Notes: generated by a model not told the origin, from the sequence alone. A stretch of 64,000 nucleotides of DNA from Burkholderia sp. Ax-1724 (GCF_011752995.1 NZ_VWWL01000019.1:62001-126000), one strand, 5' to 3'. Shown: positions 1 to 9,213, counted from the stretch's first letter. Numbers and translations are program-made.

Positions 1-42
1 AAGCGCCTGTGCGTGAAGCCGGATCAATTCCCGCTGCCCTGA
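1..42 (+). CDS. possible 3' end of a gene entering from the left
   Basis: Reading frame 1 is open from the window edge to a TGA at 40-42 and would encode a C-terminal tail ending in PDQFPLP. Only 13 codons are visible, so neither the product nor the coding status can be established. The remaining bases up to 228, before the convergent penicillin-binding protein gene ends, show no convincing gene and no clear intrinsic terminator. Confidence 0.2.
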   Translation, partial: KRLCVKPDQFPLP

Positions 43-228
43 CGATCATGATGAACAACCCGTGCAGGGAATATTGAAGGTGCGTGATCCTGCCGTGGTC
101 TTTCTATACGACGAAGCAACCCCACGGTAGCTCACAACTACCTGCCCTTCCTCAATCCGCCCAACCCCACAGCCAACGCAGCCCTCGTCAAAACACCACG
201 AAAGCCGCGCCGGCTCAGAACCACAACC

Positions 229-2730
229 TCAAGGCTTGTTCGTCTCGAACAGATCCATGATCTGCTTCTTCTCGCTCGACGACACGCTCGGCGGCGGCAC
301 CGCCGGCGGCGTCATGCCGGCCGGCCCCACTCCGCCGACCGCGTCGCTCGCGCCCGCCGTCGGGGTGCCCGAGTCGAGGCCGATGCTCGCGACGAAGCCA
401 TGTCCCGGCAGCATGTCGGTGAAGAACAGTTCGCCGTCCATCGCGGTCACGCCATCGGGCTGCGGCGGCTCCGCCTGCGGCACGCCGCGCAACGCGCGCT
501 GCATGTATTCGACCCAGATCGGCAGCGCGAGCTGCGCGCCGAATTCGCGGCTGCCGAGACTCTTCGGCTGGTCGTAGCCCATCCACGCGACCGCGACGAG
601 CGACTGCTGATAGCCGGCGAACCAGCCGTCCTTGGCGTCGTTGGTCGTGCCGGTCTTGCCCTGCAGGTCCGAGCGATGCAGCACGTTGGTGCCCGCGCCG
701 GTGCCCGCGGTCGCGACCGAATGCAGCAGACTGTTCATGATGTACGCGTTGCGCGGCTCGAGCGTGCGCGGCGCGTCGCGGCCGGCGACGAGCGGCTGCG
801 CGCGCGAGATCGGCACGCCGCGCGCATCGGTCACTTCGCTGATCAGATACGGGTTGATCCGGTAGCCGCCGTTCGCGAACACCGAGTACGCGCCCGCCGA
901 CTGCAACGGCGTGACGAGGCCCGCGCCGAGCGCCATCGGCAGATACGGCGGGGTCTTGTCGGGGTCGAAGCCGAAGCGCTGCGTGACGAAGTCCTGCGCG
1001 TACTTCGTGCCGATGAACGACAGGATGCGGATCGACACGAGATTCTTCGACTTCTGCAACGCGAGGCGCATCGGCATCGGGCCATCAGGCTGATCGTCGT
1101 CCTTCGGCTCCCACGCGTCGCCGCCCGGCGTGCTCGGCGGGAAGTACAGCGGCGCGTCGTTGATGATCGTCGCCGGTCCGAGCCCCTTGTCGAGCGCGGC
1201 CGAATAGATGAACGGCTTGAAGCTCGAACCGGGCTGGCGCCAGGCCTGCGTGATGTGGTTGAACTTGTTCTTGTTGAAGTCGAAGCCGCCGATCAGCGCG
1301 CGAATCGCGCCGTCCTGCGGCGTCAGCGACACGAGCGCGCCTTCCACCTGCGGCAGCTGCGTGATCTGCCAGTTGCCCTTGTCGTCGGCCATCAGGCGCA
1401 CGATCGAGCCCGGCCTGATGCGCAGCGTTGCCGACGCGCGCGGGCTCAATGCCGCCGCGACGAAGCGCAGACCGTCGCCCGTCACCGTCACCTGGGTGCC
1501 GTCCACCAGTTGCGCGGCCACCTGCTTCGCGCTCGCATCGGTCACGACGCCCGCGATGATCTCGCCGTTGTCCGGATGATCGGTGAGCGCGTCGTCGATG
1601 GTCTGATCGCGATCGTCGCCGGCCGCGGGCAGTTGCACGAAGCCCTCCGGTCCGCGATAGCCGTGGCGCCGCTCGTAGTCCATCACGCCCTTGCGCACCG
1701 CGTGATACGCGGCGTCCTGATCGGCGGAGTCGATCGTGGTCGTGACGTTCAGGCCGCGCGTATAGGTCTCGTCCTTGTACTGCGCGTACATCATCTGCCG
1801 CACCATTTCGGCGACGTACTCGGCGTGCACGCTGTACTCGTTGCCCGGGTTCTTGGTGTGAATCTCTTCCTTGATCGCCTCGTCGTACTGCTGCTGCGTG
1901 ATGTAGTTCAGCTCGAGCATGCGCCGCAGGATGTACTCCTGACGGATCTTCGCGCGCTTCGGATTGACGACCGGGTTATACGCGGACGGCGCCTTCGGGA
2001 GGCCCGCGAGCATCGCGGCCTGGGCGAGCGTGATGTCCTTCAGGTCCTTGCCGAAGTACACGCGCGCGGCCGCGGCAAAGCCGTACGCGCGCTCGCCCAG
2101 ATAGATCTGGTTCATGTACAGCTCGAGAATCTGGTCTTTCGTGAGCGCGCGCTCGATCTTGTAGGCGAGCAGCATCTCGTAGATCTTGCGCGTGTAGGTC
2201 TTCTCGCTGGAAAGGAAGAAGTTGCGCGCGACCTGCATCGTGATCGTGCTCGCGCCCTGCGAGGCGCCGCCGTGCGCGAGGTCGGCGAAACCGGCGCGCA
2301 GGATGCCGACGAAGTCGACCCCGCCGTGTTCGTAGAAGCGGTAGTCCTCGATCGCGAGCACCGCTTTTTTCATCTGGTCCGGAATGTCCTGAAAGCGCAC
2401 GAGGCTGCGCCGCTCCTCGCCGAATTCGCCGATCAGCACGTGGTCCGCGGTATAGACGCGCAGCGGCACCTTCGGGCGATAGTCGGTCAGCGCGTCGAGC
2501 GACGGCAGTTGCGGCCCCATCACGACGAGCGCATAGCCGACGATCAGCGCCCCCACCACGACGGCGGTCGCGATCAGGCCGAAGAACCACAGCACGAACG
2601 ACGTGCCGAACGAGCGGCGGCCGCGCCCCACGTCACGCGAAGCGGCATTGCGACCTGGAGTGCGTTGGCGGGAGTCCCGGTCTTCACCGGCCGGAGAATG
2701 GGAGGAATGCGGTCGTTTGATGATTGGCAT
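229..2730 (-). CDS. mrcA: class A penicillin-binding protein (PBP1A family)
   Basis: A bifunctional peptidoglycan synthase of 833 residues, acting at the outer face of the inner membrane. It has a basic, Arg-rich cytoplasmic N-terminus, one membrane anchor at about residues 41-70, a GT51 glycosyltransferase domain with the EDYRFYEHGG motif (catalytic Glu about 128) and the TMQVARN and KAPSAYNP segments, and a C-terminal transpeptidase with SSFK (about 502) and KTGTT (about 692). I start at the ATG at 2730, just before the anchor. The frame stays open 80 codons further upstream, but those codons are Arg-rich and lack membrane or family features. Many beta-proteobacteria have PBP1A beside pilMNOPQ; that context is absent here, so this may be a second paralogue. 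The C-terminal tail is Pro/Gly-rich. Confidence 0.93.
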   Translation of the reverse strand: MPIIKRPHSSHSPAGEDRDSRQRTPGRNAASRDVGRGRRSFGTSFVLWFFGLIATAVVVGALIVGYALVVMGPQLPSLDALTDYRPKVPLRVYTADHVLIGEFGEERRSLVRFQDIPDQMKKAVLAIEDYRFYEHGGVDFVGILRAGFADLAHGGASQGASTITMQVARNFFLSSEKTYTRKIYEMLLAYKIERALTKDQILELYMNQIYLGERAYGFAAAARVYFGKDLKDITLAQAAMLAGLPKAPSAYNPVVNPKRAKIRQEYILRRMLELNYITQQQYDEAIKEEIHTKNPGNEYSVHAEYVAEMVRQMMYAQYKDETYTRGLNVTTTIDSADQDAAYHAVRKGVMDYERRHGYRGPEGFVQLPAAGDDRDQTIDDALTDHPDNGEIIAGVVTDASAKQVAAQLVDGTQVTVTGDGLRFVAAALSPRASATLRIRPGSIVRLMADDKGNWQITQLPQVEGALVSLTPQDGAIRALIGGFDFNKNKFNHITQAWRQPGSSFKPFIYSAALDKGLGPATIINDAPLYFPPSTPGGDAWEPKDDDQPDGPMPMRLALQKSKNLVSIRILSFIGTKYAQDFVTQRFGFDPDKTPPYLPMALGAGLVTPLQSAGAYSVFANGGYRINPYLISEVTDARGVPISRAQPLVAGRDAPRTLEPRNAYIMNSLLHSVATAGTGAGTNVLHRSDLQGKTGTTNDAKDGWFAGYQQSLVAVAWMGYDQPKSLGSREFGAQLALPIWVEYMQRALRGVPQAEPPQPDGVTAMDGELFFTDMLPGHGFVASIGLDSGTPTAGASDAVGGVGPAGMTPPAVPPPSVSSSEKKQIMDLFETNKP

Positions 2731-2894
2731 GACTTGAATAGTGGGCGTGCAACCGCACGCCTGTCCGCGCGCTCGCGATGCGCGCCTGGGTCGTGATCGA
2801 GCATCCGGGCCTCGGCGTACGCCGCCGCGCGGACCTTGCCCCCGGCCGGCCGCACGGCACGCCTCGAACCCTGTCCGGCGCAACGTAACAGCAC

Positions 2895-2921
2895 ATTTTA
2901 AATAAATCGGCCGAGATTCAA
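2895..2921 (-). promoter_or_regulatory. candidate promoter for the PBP1A gene
   Basis: On the minus strand TTGAAT (2921-2916) is followed after 15 bp by TAAAAT (2900-2895), in the only clearly A/T-rich patch of the 541-bp gap 2731-3271. The short spacer makes it suboptimal. It would give a leader of roughly 160 nt. Nothing else in this gap looks like a gene. Confidence 0.3.
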
Positions 2922-3271
2922 CGCAGTTTTTTTGTAAGAATTCCCTTCGTGAAGCGGCGCGCCAAGGCAAGGACCTGTAATTTCGGGAAGCGCATGGTGC
3001 GAGCCGCGCGCGACCGGCAATTTATGCGAGGTTATCAACAGAAAATGTTGAAAGGGCTGTGGACAAACTGCCTGGAAACGCTACAACTCATTGATGTCAC
3101 GGGATTTTCGTGCAACGAACATTTCGTATCCGGGCAACTCGTCATATGATGAAGCCGGCGCGCCCGGCCCTGTTCCGCGCACGTGCCGACGTACCGTGAA
3201 TGCACAGCTCGGACGCACGGCGCCGGATGCACGCCGTGCCCCACTCATGCCAACAAGCCTGCGAGCCGATC

Positions 3272-3964
3272 ATGACCAAGCCCAGCGAGCGCATCGTCGT
3301 ATTCGTCACGACCGCGCAGAAGCGCGCCATCACCCAGACCGCGGAGGATCTGGGCATCAGCGTGAGCGAACTGATGCGGCGCGCAGTGCTGAGCTTCGGC
3401 GCGACAAGCGAGCAGGTCAAGGCGGCGAGCATCGTCGACCGGCTGCGCGCACCGCGCGCGCCCGATGCGCTGAACGCGGCGCTGCAACGCGTCGCGCGCG
3501 GAACGCGGCATGCGCGAGCGACGACACCCGCGAGTGTGCCTCACAAGGCAAACGACGCCAAGGCGCCGGGCCATGCTGCGAGTGCCGCCGGGTCGGTGAA
3601 CAGCGTGCCCGCAGCCGCCGATTCAGCCCATGCCTCAAGCACTGGCGACGCGACACGCGCTCCGTCAACCGGGCATGCCTTAGCGCCCCCATCCACCGGG
3701 GACCACCCCGCCTCCCTGCTGCCCGCCGGCGTCGCCGCGGCACTCGCGGCCGAACAGGACGAGCAGGCCGCGGCCACCGCCGAAGCCGTCGCGCGACTCA
3801 CGGCGGCCCGAGCAGCCGAAGCCGACGACTCGCCGCCATCGCAGCCGCAGCCCGGCTCTGCGGCACCGCTGCGCAACTCGCTAAAGCGCCGCCGCCTCGA
3901 CAAAGCCAGCGACGACGACGAACCGCGCAGCGACACCAGCACGGAAGGCGGCCGCTTCGCGTGA
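3272..3964 (+). CDS. ribbon-helix-helix-like protein with long disordered tail
   Basis: A 230-residue protein that I do not recognise as a named family. The first ~45 residues (ERIVVFVTTAQKRAITQTAE followed by DLGISVSELMRRAVLSF) have the strand-helix-helix pattern of small RHH DNA-binding domains: a short beta strand, then two amphipathic helices with the typical 'GISVSELMRRAV' second helix. Residues ~55-200 are Ala/Pro/Ser-rich low complexity. The tail has a basic patch (SLKRRRLDK) followed by acidic residues. I use the ATG at 3272 because the RHH domain begins right there; an upstream in-frame start adds only unlikely sequence. It could be a DNA-binding regulator or a nucleoid/plasmid-partition-like accessory protein. 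The function is unknown. Confidence 0.7.
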   Translation: MTKPSERIVVFVTTAQKRAITQTAEDLGISVSELMRRAVLSFGATSEQVKAASIVDRLRAPRAPDALNAALQRVARGTRHARATTPASVPHKANDAKAPGHAASAAGSVNSVPAAADSAHASSTGDATRAPSTGHALAPPSTGDHPASLLPAGVAAALAAEQDEQAAATAEAVARLTAARAAEADDSPPSQPQPGSAAPLRNSLKRRRLDKASDDDEPRSDTSTEGGRFA

Positions 3965-4435
3965 ACGGCAATCACCACGCATGACGCCCGCCCGATGCTG
4001 CGTCGCTATGCACAAAGCACGCGCAAAACGCCTCAAGAAACCGCTCTCTGTTGCAGATCGTTACATCGGCGCATGACACATGACCAGCCGTCGGCAACCT
4101 GGGCCGCCACACCGATACCGCAACTACGACAACAGCCTCCGCCGCCCGGCAAAACCCGCGCGCAGCCGCCTCGCGCAAGCCATTTCGAGACAAAGCCGAT
4201 GGTGTAATATCCGCCGTCAAGTGCAGGCTCGCGAGGCGCTTTCGCTCATCGAAACGTCATCGATTCAAGCCATGCTCGCGAACAATTCGGGGCCGCGCTA
4301 TTGCAATTGGCCGGTACGCCCCGAACTCCGGTCCGAACGTTGCGCAGCATCGCGCGCGGCGGCGTAAAGTAGCAGTTCAAGGCAGTCGCGGCGCGTGGAC
4401 ATCGTCGGCGCCGCTTACATTCTCTGGAGGTTTTC
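3965..4435. other. 471-bp intergenic region without a gene
   Basis: I find no ORF with coding-like third positions here. The last bases (about 4424-4435) hold the strong CTGGAGG ribosome-binding site of the PspA-family gene. The promoter of that gene should lie here, but no good sigma-70 or sigma-54 match stands out to me. Confidence 0.5.
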
Positions 4436-5116
4436 ATGTCGCTTTTTGACAGCATTTCGCGCACGCTCAAAGGTCTTCTGAACGATGCGGCCGACTCGGT
4501 GCAGGATCCGTCGCGCGACTCGCGCCAGATCGTGCGCGAACTCGACGACAGCATCGGCAAGGCCGAGAACTCGCTGATCGAGATTCAGGCACAGGTCGCC
4601 ACTCAGCAGAGCAAGCGCGATGTTGCCGCGGACAAGGCGAAGAAATACGAAGACGGCGCGCGCCGCGCGCTGCAGTCCGGCGACGAGGCGCTCGCGCGTG
4701 AAGCGCTCGGCGCGCAGGCCACCGCCGAAGCCGAACGCGATGCGCTGACGAAGGAGCTGACCTCGCTCGAGCCGTCGGTCTCGCAGCTGAAGAGCCAGAT
4801 CGATGACATGCGCACGCGCCGCAACGACCTCAACGCACGCTCGAACATCCTGCAGGCGAAGCAGCAGATCGCGCAGGCGAAGGATACGGCGGCCACCGCG
4901 CTGGGCGGCATCGGCGGCAAGAATCTGTCCGAAGATTTCCAGAAGCTCGAAGACAAGGTCGCGCTGTCGAACGCGCGTTCCGACGCACGCCTGAATTCCG
5001 CCGACGAGAAAAGCGGCAAGGCGCTCGACGACAAGCTCGCGGACCTGAACCGCGGCCCGTCCGTCGACGATCGTCTCGAAGCGCTGAAGAAGCAGCTCAA
5101 CACGCCGGCGCAGTAA
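4436..5116 (+). CDS. PspA/IM30 family protein
   Basis: A 226-residue, almost wholly helical and charged protein of the phage-shock/IM30 family, which binds the inner membrane when it is stressed. Family marks are the start MSLFDSISRTLKGLLND, then heptad-rich coiled coils (about 30-150) with the conserved RQIVRELDDSI segment, and a Lys/Asp-rich tail ending in DDRLEALKKQL. The length matches the family. CTGGAGG lies 6 nt before the ATG. The next gene, a membrane TPR protein, follows after 190 bp in the same direction and probably works with it. There is no pspF, pspB or pspC beside it, so this is not the enterobacterial psp operon arrangement. Confidence 0.88.
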   Translation: MSLFDSISRTLKGLLNDAADSVQDPSRDSRQIVRELDDSIGKAENSLIEIQAQVATQQSKRDVAADKAKKYEDGARRALQSGDEALAREALGAQATAEAERDALTKELTSLEPSVSQLKSQIDDMRTRRNDLNARSNILQAKQQIAQAKDTAATALGGIGGKNLSEDFQKLEDKVALSNARSDARLNSADEKSGKALDDKLADLNRGPSVDDRLEALKKQLNTPAQ

Positions 5117-5306
5117 TTGTGCAGCGATCAGCGTGCCGTGGCGAGCGTGCCGCGGTACGTGTACGTGAATCGCCGCGCCTTCGAGGTACGCGCGGCAACC
5201 GCAGTGCTTGCCGGACCGCCGCTCGCGGCAGAGCCGGCATACCGGCCGCTCATGGCGGCCACCGCAATCGACTGAAGGAGACGGGCGCGCCGCGCCCGGT
5301 CCGCAC

Positions 5307-6500
5307 ATGAAAAAATTTCTCGCAACCGCCTGCGCTTCGCTGCTGCTCGTTTCGGCCGCCGCGTTCGCGGTGCCGACGGTGCAGCAGATCGAATCGGCGA
5401 TGTCGCAAGGCAACTGGCAGCAGGCCGATGCCGGCCTCACCGAAGTGCTGCAGGCGCATCCGAACAACGCGCGTGCGCACTACCTGTACGCGCAGGTGCT
5501 CGATCGCGAAGGCCATTACGGCGACGCGCTCGCGCAGGTGCAGCAGGCGAAGACGCTCGATCCGCAGATCCGCTTCACCGACCCGGGCCGTTTCGCGCAA
5601 ACCGAAGCACGCCTGCGCCGCGATGCGGAAAACGCGGGCGGCAACGTCACCCGTCACGCCGCGAATCCGTTCGCGCAGCAGAATGCGCCTGCTGTGCAGC
5701 AACCGTCGGCGATGATGCCGCAAGCGCAACAATCTCATGGTCCGGGGGTGGGTATGTGGATCGGTCTCCTTATTCTGATCGCGATCATCGCGCTCGTGCT
5801 GCGCTGGACCTTGCGCCGCGCCCGCACGCAGGAAGACACGCGCGCCGACGACGAGCGCCGCACGCAACTGAAGCGAGCAACCGACATGCTGAACGCGGTG
5901 CGTTCGATCAAGCTCGACGTGAAGATTTCGACCGCGCCGGGTCATGAAGCGCTGGAAAAGGAAGTCGAAGCGACGGAAGACCAGTTGCGCGGCGTCGTCG
6001 AAACGCTCTCGAACGGCAAGAATCCGCTGCCGCCGTATCAGCTCGACGAACTCGAACAGCGTATCGCGAGCTTGCGCGCGCGCGCCGACGGCCGGCCCGA
6101 TCCTGCCGCAGCACCAGCGCCCGGCAGCCAGCAATCGGCCTATGCGCAGGAAGCCGAGCGCTTCGGTAGCCCGCAGGCGCCTTATCCGCAGCAGGGTCCG
6201 TATCAGCAGCAGCCGCAGGTCATCGTGCAGCAAGGCGGCGGCATGGGTGGCGGCATGGGCGGCCTCCTGACCGGCGTGCTGCTCGGCGAGGCGCTGAACC
6301 ATGGGCGCGACCGCGTGGTGGAGCGCGACGTGATCGTCGACGACGACGAATTGCGCCGCCGCGGCAACGATGGCGGCAACGATGGCGGCAACGGCGGCGG
6401 ACTCGACTTCGGTCAGGGTTCGAACGACTGGAACGACAACAGCGGCGGCGGTATCGACATGGGCAGCAACGACGATTCGGGCGGCTGGACCGATACCTGA
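5307..6500 (+). CDS. TPR membrane protein with Gly-rich tail
   Basis: A 397-residue envelope protein. A cleavable signal peptide (MKKFLATACASLLLVSAAAFA) is followed by a TPR-like region (about 30-100; WQQADAGLTEVLQAHPNNAR, then ALAQVQQAKTLDP). A single membrane helix (about 150-170; MWIGLLILIAIIALVLRW) precedes a charged helical cytoplasmic segment. The tail has GGGMGGGMGGLLTGVLLG and a final Gly/Asn/Asp stretch with a 12-bp internal repeat, a pattern also seen in TPM/YgcG-like proteins. AAGGAG at 5275-5280 and the signal peptide fix the start. Its place after the PspA-family gene suggests it recruits or regulates that protein at the membrane; this is inference from neighbourhood. Confidence 0.8.
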   Translation: MKKFLATACASLLLVSAAAFAVPTVQQIESAMSQGNWQQADAGLTEVLQAHPNNARAHYLYAQVLDREGHYGDALAQVQQAKTLDPQIRFTDPGRFAQTEARLRRDAENAGGNVTRHAANPFAQQNAPAVQQPSAMMPQAQQSHGPGVGMWIGLLILIAIIALVLRWTLRRARTQEDTRADDERRTQLKRATDMLNAVRSIKLDVKISTAPGHEALEKEVEATEDQLRGVVETLSNGKNPLPPYQLDELEQRIASLRARADGRPDPAAAPAPGSQQSAYAQEAERFGSPQAPYPQQGPYQQQPQVIVQQGGGMGGGMGGLLTGVLLGEALNHGRDRVVERDVIVDDDELRRRGNDGGNDGGNGGGLDFGQGSNDWNDNSGGGIDMGSNDDSGGWTDT

Positions 6501-6550
6501 TCCCCGACCCTGATCTGATATCGCGGGTCGCCATGCGGCCCGCGTCGACG

Positions 6551-6585
6551 AAAACAGGCTCCTTCGCGAAGGAGCCTGTTTTTTT
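6551..6585. terminator. strong intrinsic terminator, probably bidirectional
   Basis: AAACAGGCTCCTT and AAGGAGCCTGTTT form a perfect stem around a CGCG loop. A T-run follows on the plus strand and an A-run precedes it, so it can end both the PspA-TPR transcript and the minus-strand TetR gene. Confidence 0.9.
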
Positions 6586-6630
6586 GCCGGCCGGTTTTGC
6601 TGAGCGCTGCGCAGCGCGAATTCGTCGACC

Positions 6631-7317
6631 TCAAACCTGCGCCGGCTCATCCGCGCTACCGGCCGCGTGTTGCGCAAGCAGTACCGCCCCCGCGAACAGC
6701 CGCACGATGAAGCGCTCCGCATAATCGATCAAGGCGTCGCGCCGCTCGGCACTCGCGTCGATGTATTCAGCGGATAGATGAAACAGTTGCAGCACGACCT
6801 GCGTGCAGACTTCGTCGACGGTCCCGCGCGCTAACTGTGGCATCAAGTCGAGCTGCACGACGTCGTCCGCCATTTCCGCCGCCACCTCGTGCAGATTCGC
6901 GCGCACCGCTTCGCGCAGTGCCGGCGAGGTGCCGTGATATTCGGCGAGCGCGCTCAGAAACGCCGCGCGGTTTTCCTGCGCGAACGCAAAGAACGCCAGG
7001 CAGGCGCGACGCGGCACGCTATGCGGTTCGTCGTGCGCGGCGAGCCAGCGTTCGCGCCGCAGCATCGGCCGCAGACGCCGGCTTACCGATTCGACGGCTT
7101 CGCGCGCCAGATCGTCGAGCGTGCTGAAATGGCGATAGAACGTGTTCGGGTTGAGCCCCGCCTCGCGCGCGAGTTCGCGCAAGCCGAGGCTCGCGAAACT
7201 GCGGCCGCCGGCGGTCAGCCGCAGCGCGGCTTCGATCAACTTGCGTTTGCCGGGCGGCAATTCCTGGCCGGCGAGAAGCGCCGCTTCGGGGAAGGAGGTC
7301 ATGGGGTTTTCGGGCAT
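6631..7317 (-). CDS. TetR family regulator (FabR-like)
   Basis: A 228-residue regulator. Its N-terminal helix-turn-helix (about 30-75; LGLRELAREAGLNPNTFYRH) closely resembles that of FabR/DesT regulators, which bind acyl-CoA and control unsaturated fatty acid genes. The C-terminal ligand domain is helical and variable. It is divergent from the monooxygenase at 7564 with a 246-bp shared control region that holds a palindrome, so self-regulation and control of the monooxygenase-hydrolase pair are likely. A second Met at 7302 is possible; neither start has a good ribosome-binding site. The inducer cannot be read from the sequence. Confidence 0.87.
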   Translation of the reverse strand: MPENPMTSFPEAALLAGQELPPGKRKLIEAALRLTAGGRSFASLGLRELAREAGLNPNTFYRHFSTLDDLAREAVESVSRRLRPMLRRERWLAAHDEPHSVPRRACLAFFAFAQENRAAFLSALAEYHGTSPALREAVRANLHEVAAEMADDVVQLDLMPQLARGTVDEVCTQVVLQLFHLSAEYIDASAERRDALIDYAERFIVRLFAGAVLLAQHAAGSADEPAQV

Positions 7318-7323
7318 GACGCT

Positions 7324-7368
7324 GTAGGTGCCACAGTGGGTACCACGGTAGGTGCCGCCGTGGGTCCG
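7324..7368. repeat. two-copy direct repeat in the TetR/monooxygenase control region
   Basis: Two 21-bp copies beginning GTAGGTGCC at 7324 and 7348 share the GTAGGTGCC and GTGGGT blocks (GTAGGTGCCACAGTGGGTAC, then GTAGGTGCCGCCGTGGGTCC). They lie immediately upstream of the TetR start codon. They could be a recent duplication or a second class of binding site. Confidence 0.5.
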
Positions 7369-7403
7369 TTTGATAGCAGCACTCTAAACGATCTTGACGC
7401 AAT

Positions 7404-7447
7404 GTGTACAGTTGTCTACCCTGCGCTTTACGCTGCGCGTGTAGACA
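7404..7447. promoter_or_regulatory. candidate TetR operator region
   Basis: GTGTACA-GT-TGTCTAC (7404-7419) is a 16-bp palindrome of the form GTnnACA-N2-TGTnnAC. TGTCTAC (7413-7419) also pairs with GTAGACA at 7441-7447, and GTAGAC recurs a few bases later. The position midway between the divergent genes suits a TetR repressor site. Binding itself is not shown. Confidence 0.5.
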
Positions 7448-7563
7448 GGCGTAGACGTAGAGGCTGCCCGCCTCGGCCCGACGTTCGCAACCGGAACGAA
7501 CACCCGTCGGCGTAACTGTCGGCGTACCCATTCGCCCTACCTGTCCTACACCGCTTTCACCCC

Positions 7564-9069
7564 ATGCCGGAGACCACCGTGACGCCTGCCCCTTCCGCTT
7601 CATCCGCGACGCCGCGCATTGCGATCGTCGGCAGCGGCTTTGCCGGCATCGGCATGGCGATCCGTCTGCTGCGGATGGGCATCGCGTCGTTCACGATCTA
7701 CGAGGCCGCGAGCGATATCGGCGGCACGTGGCGCGACAACACCTACCCCGGCGCGGCCTGCGACATCCCCTCGCATCTCTATTCGTTTTCGTTCGAAGCG
7801 AACCCGTCGTGGTCGCGCGCATTCAGCGGTCAGGCCGAAATCCTCGCGTATCTGCGGCACTGCGCGCGCAAGTACGGCATCGAGCGCTACGTGCGCTGCA
7901 ATGCGAAGGTGAGCGCGGCGCGCTTCGACGACACGCGGCAGCTCTGGCATGTCGACATCGATACGAACGGCACACGCGAAACCGTCGAGGCCGACGTGCT
8001 GATTGCCGCGAGCGGCCCGCTCTCGCGTCCCGCCTTGCCGCGCATCGCGGGCATCGAACGCTTCGCGGGCAAGCTGTTTCATTCGGCGCGCTGGGACCAT
8101 GCCTATCCGCTCGACGGCAAACGCGTCGCGGTGATCGGCACCGGGGCCAGCGCGATCCAGTTCGTGCCGAGAATCCAGCCGCGCGTCGCGCACCTCGATC
8201 TGTTCCAGCGCACCGCGCCGTGGGTCATGCCGAAGCCCGACAAAGCCGTCGGCCCGCGCATGCAGCGGCTATTCCGCGCGCTGCCGTTCACGCAGCGTCT
8301 CGTGCGCAGCGCCATCTACTGGCAGCTCGAATCGCGCGCGCTGGCGTTCGTCGTCAATCCGAAGCTCATGAAGCTGCCGACGAAATTCGGTCTCAGCTAT
8401 CTCGAGCGTCGTGTGCGCGACCCGGCGCTGCGCGCGAAGCTGACGCCGAACTACCGGCTCGGCTGCAAGCGCATCCTGCTGTCGAGCGACTACTACCCCG
8501 CGGTTTGCGCGCCGAACGTCGAGGTGGTGACGAGCGGCATTCGCGAGATCGTCGCCGATGGCATCGTGACCGAAGACGGTGTGCATCGTCAGGTGGACGC
8601 GATCATTTGCGGCACCGGCTTCCAGGTCAACGACGTGCGCGCGCCGTTCGAAGTGAGCGGACTCGATGGCGCCGATCTGAGCACGCTATGGCTGCGCGAC
8701 GGTCCCGAAGCCTATCTCGGCACGAGCATCGCGAACTTTCCGAACTTCTTCATGATCGTCGGCCCGAATACGGGGCTCGGCCACAACTCGATGATCTATA
8801 TGATCGAGTCGCAGTTGCAATACATCGTCGATTGCCTGCGCGTATTGCGCAGGCGGAACGCTCGCACGATGACCGTGCGCGCCTACGTGCAGCGCGATTT
8901 CAATGCGCGTCTGCAACAGGACATGCGCCGCTCGGTATGGACCACGGGCTGCCATAGCTGGTATCAGACGAATAGCGGCAAGGTCACGGCGATCTGGCCC
9001 GGCTTCACGTTCGCGTTTCGCAGGCGCACGCGGCGCGTGCGGCCCGAGGATTACCGCTTCGCGCGTTGA
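7564..9069 (+). CDS. flavin-dependent monooxygenase (Baeyer-Villiger type)
   Basis: A 501-residue FAD/NADPH enzyme that probably oxidises ketones to esters or lactones. It has an FAD-binding GSGFAGIG near the N-terminus, the Baeyer-Villiger fingerprint FxGxxxHxxxW as FAGKLFHSARW, and an NADPH-binding GTGASAIQ. The GPNTGLGHNSMIYMIE segment near the C-terminus is typical of this family. ATG 7564 has no ribosome-binding site. GTG 7579 has GGAG at a good distance (GCCGGAGACCACC before it) and may be the true start; it still leaves the FAD motif complete. The alpha/beta hydrolase 144 bp downstream could cleave the ester product. The substrate is unknown. Confidence 0.88.
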   Translation: MPETTVTPAPSASSATPRIAIVGSGFAGIGMAIRLLRMGIASFTIYEAASDIGGTWRDNTYPGAACDIPSHLYSFSFEANPSWSRAFSGQAEILAYLRHCARKYGIERYVRCNAKVSAARFDDTRQLWHVDIDTNGTRETVEADVLIAASGPLSRPALPRIAGIERFAGKLFHSARWDHAYPLDGKRVAVIGTGASAIQFVPRIQPRVAHLDLFQRTAPWVMPKPDKAVGPRMQRLFRALPFTQRLVRSAIYWQLESRALAFVVNPKLMKLPTKFGLSYLERRVRDPALRAKLTPNYRLGCKRILLSSDYYPAVCAPNVEVVTSGIREIVADGIVTEDGVHRQVDAIICGTGFQVNDVRAPFEVSGLDGADLSTLWLRDGPEAYLGTSIANFPNFFMIVGPNTGLGHNSMIYMIESQLQYIVDCLRVLRRRNARTMTVRAYVQRDFNARLQQDMRRSVWTTGCHSWYQTNSGKVTAIWPGFTFAFRRRTRRVRPEDYRFAR

Positions 9070-9213
9070 GGCTGGGCGTGCCGCCCTGCCTGGCGCCGGG
9101 CCTGGCGCTTTACTTGCTGCCGGGCTGCCGCAGGCAAGGCGTGACTGGCGAAAAGCATGCGGCCCCCGAGCGACACCCACACCGAACAACTAACAACACA
9201 GGGAGATAAGAAC

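Noticed and set aside
400..2796. Very long frame on the plus strand opposite the PBP1A gene
   Set aside because: Arg/Ala/His-rich translation without domains, exactly antisense to a gene with all PBP1A motifs; a shadow of high-G/C codon use.
3030..3075. TTATCAACA and TGTGGACAA near 3035-3070 as DnaA boxes / origin
   Set aside because: Neither fits the 9-mer consensus exactly, there are only two, and no dnaA, repA, parAB or rpmH gene is nearby.
6355..6390. 12-bp repeat GGCAACGATGGC inside the TPR protein gene
   Set aside because: In frame and explained by the Gly/Asn/Asp-rich protein tail.
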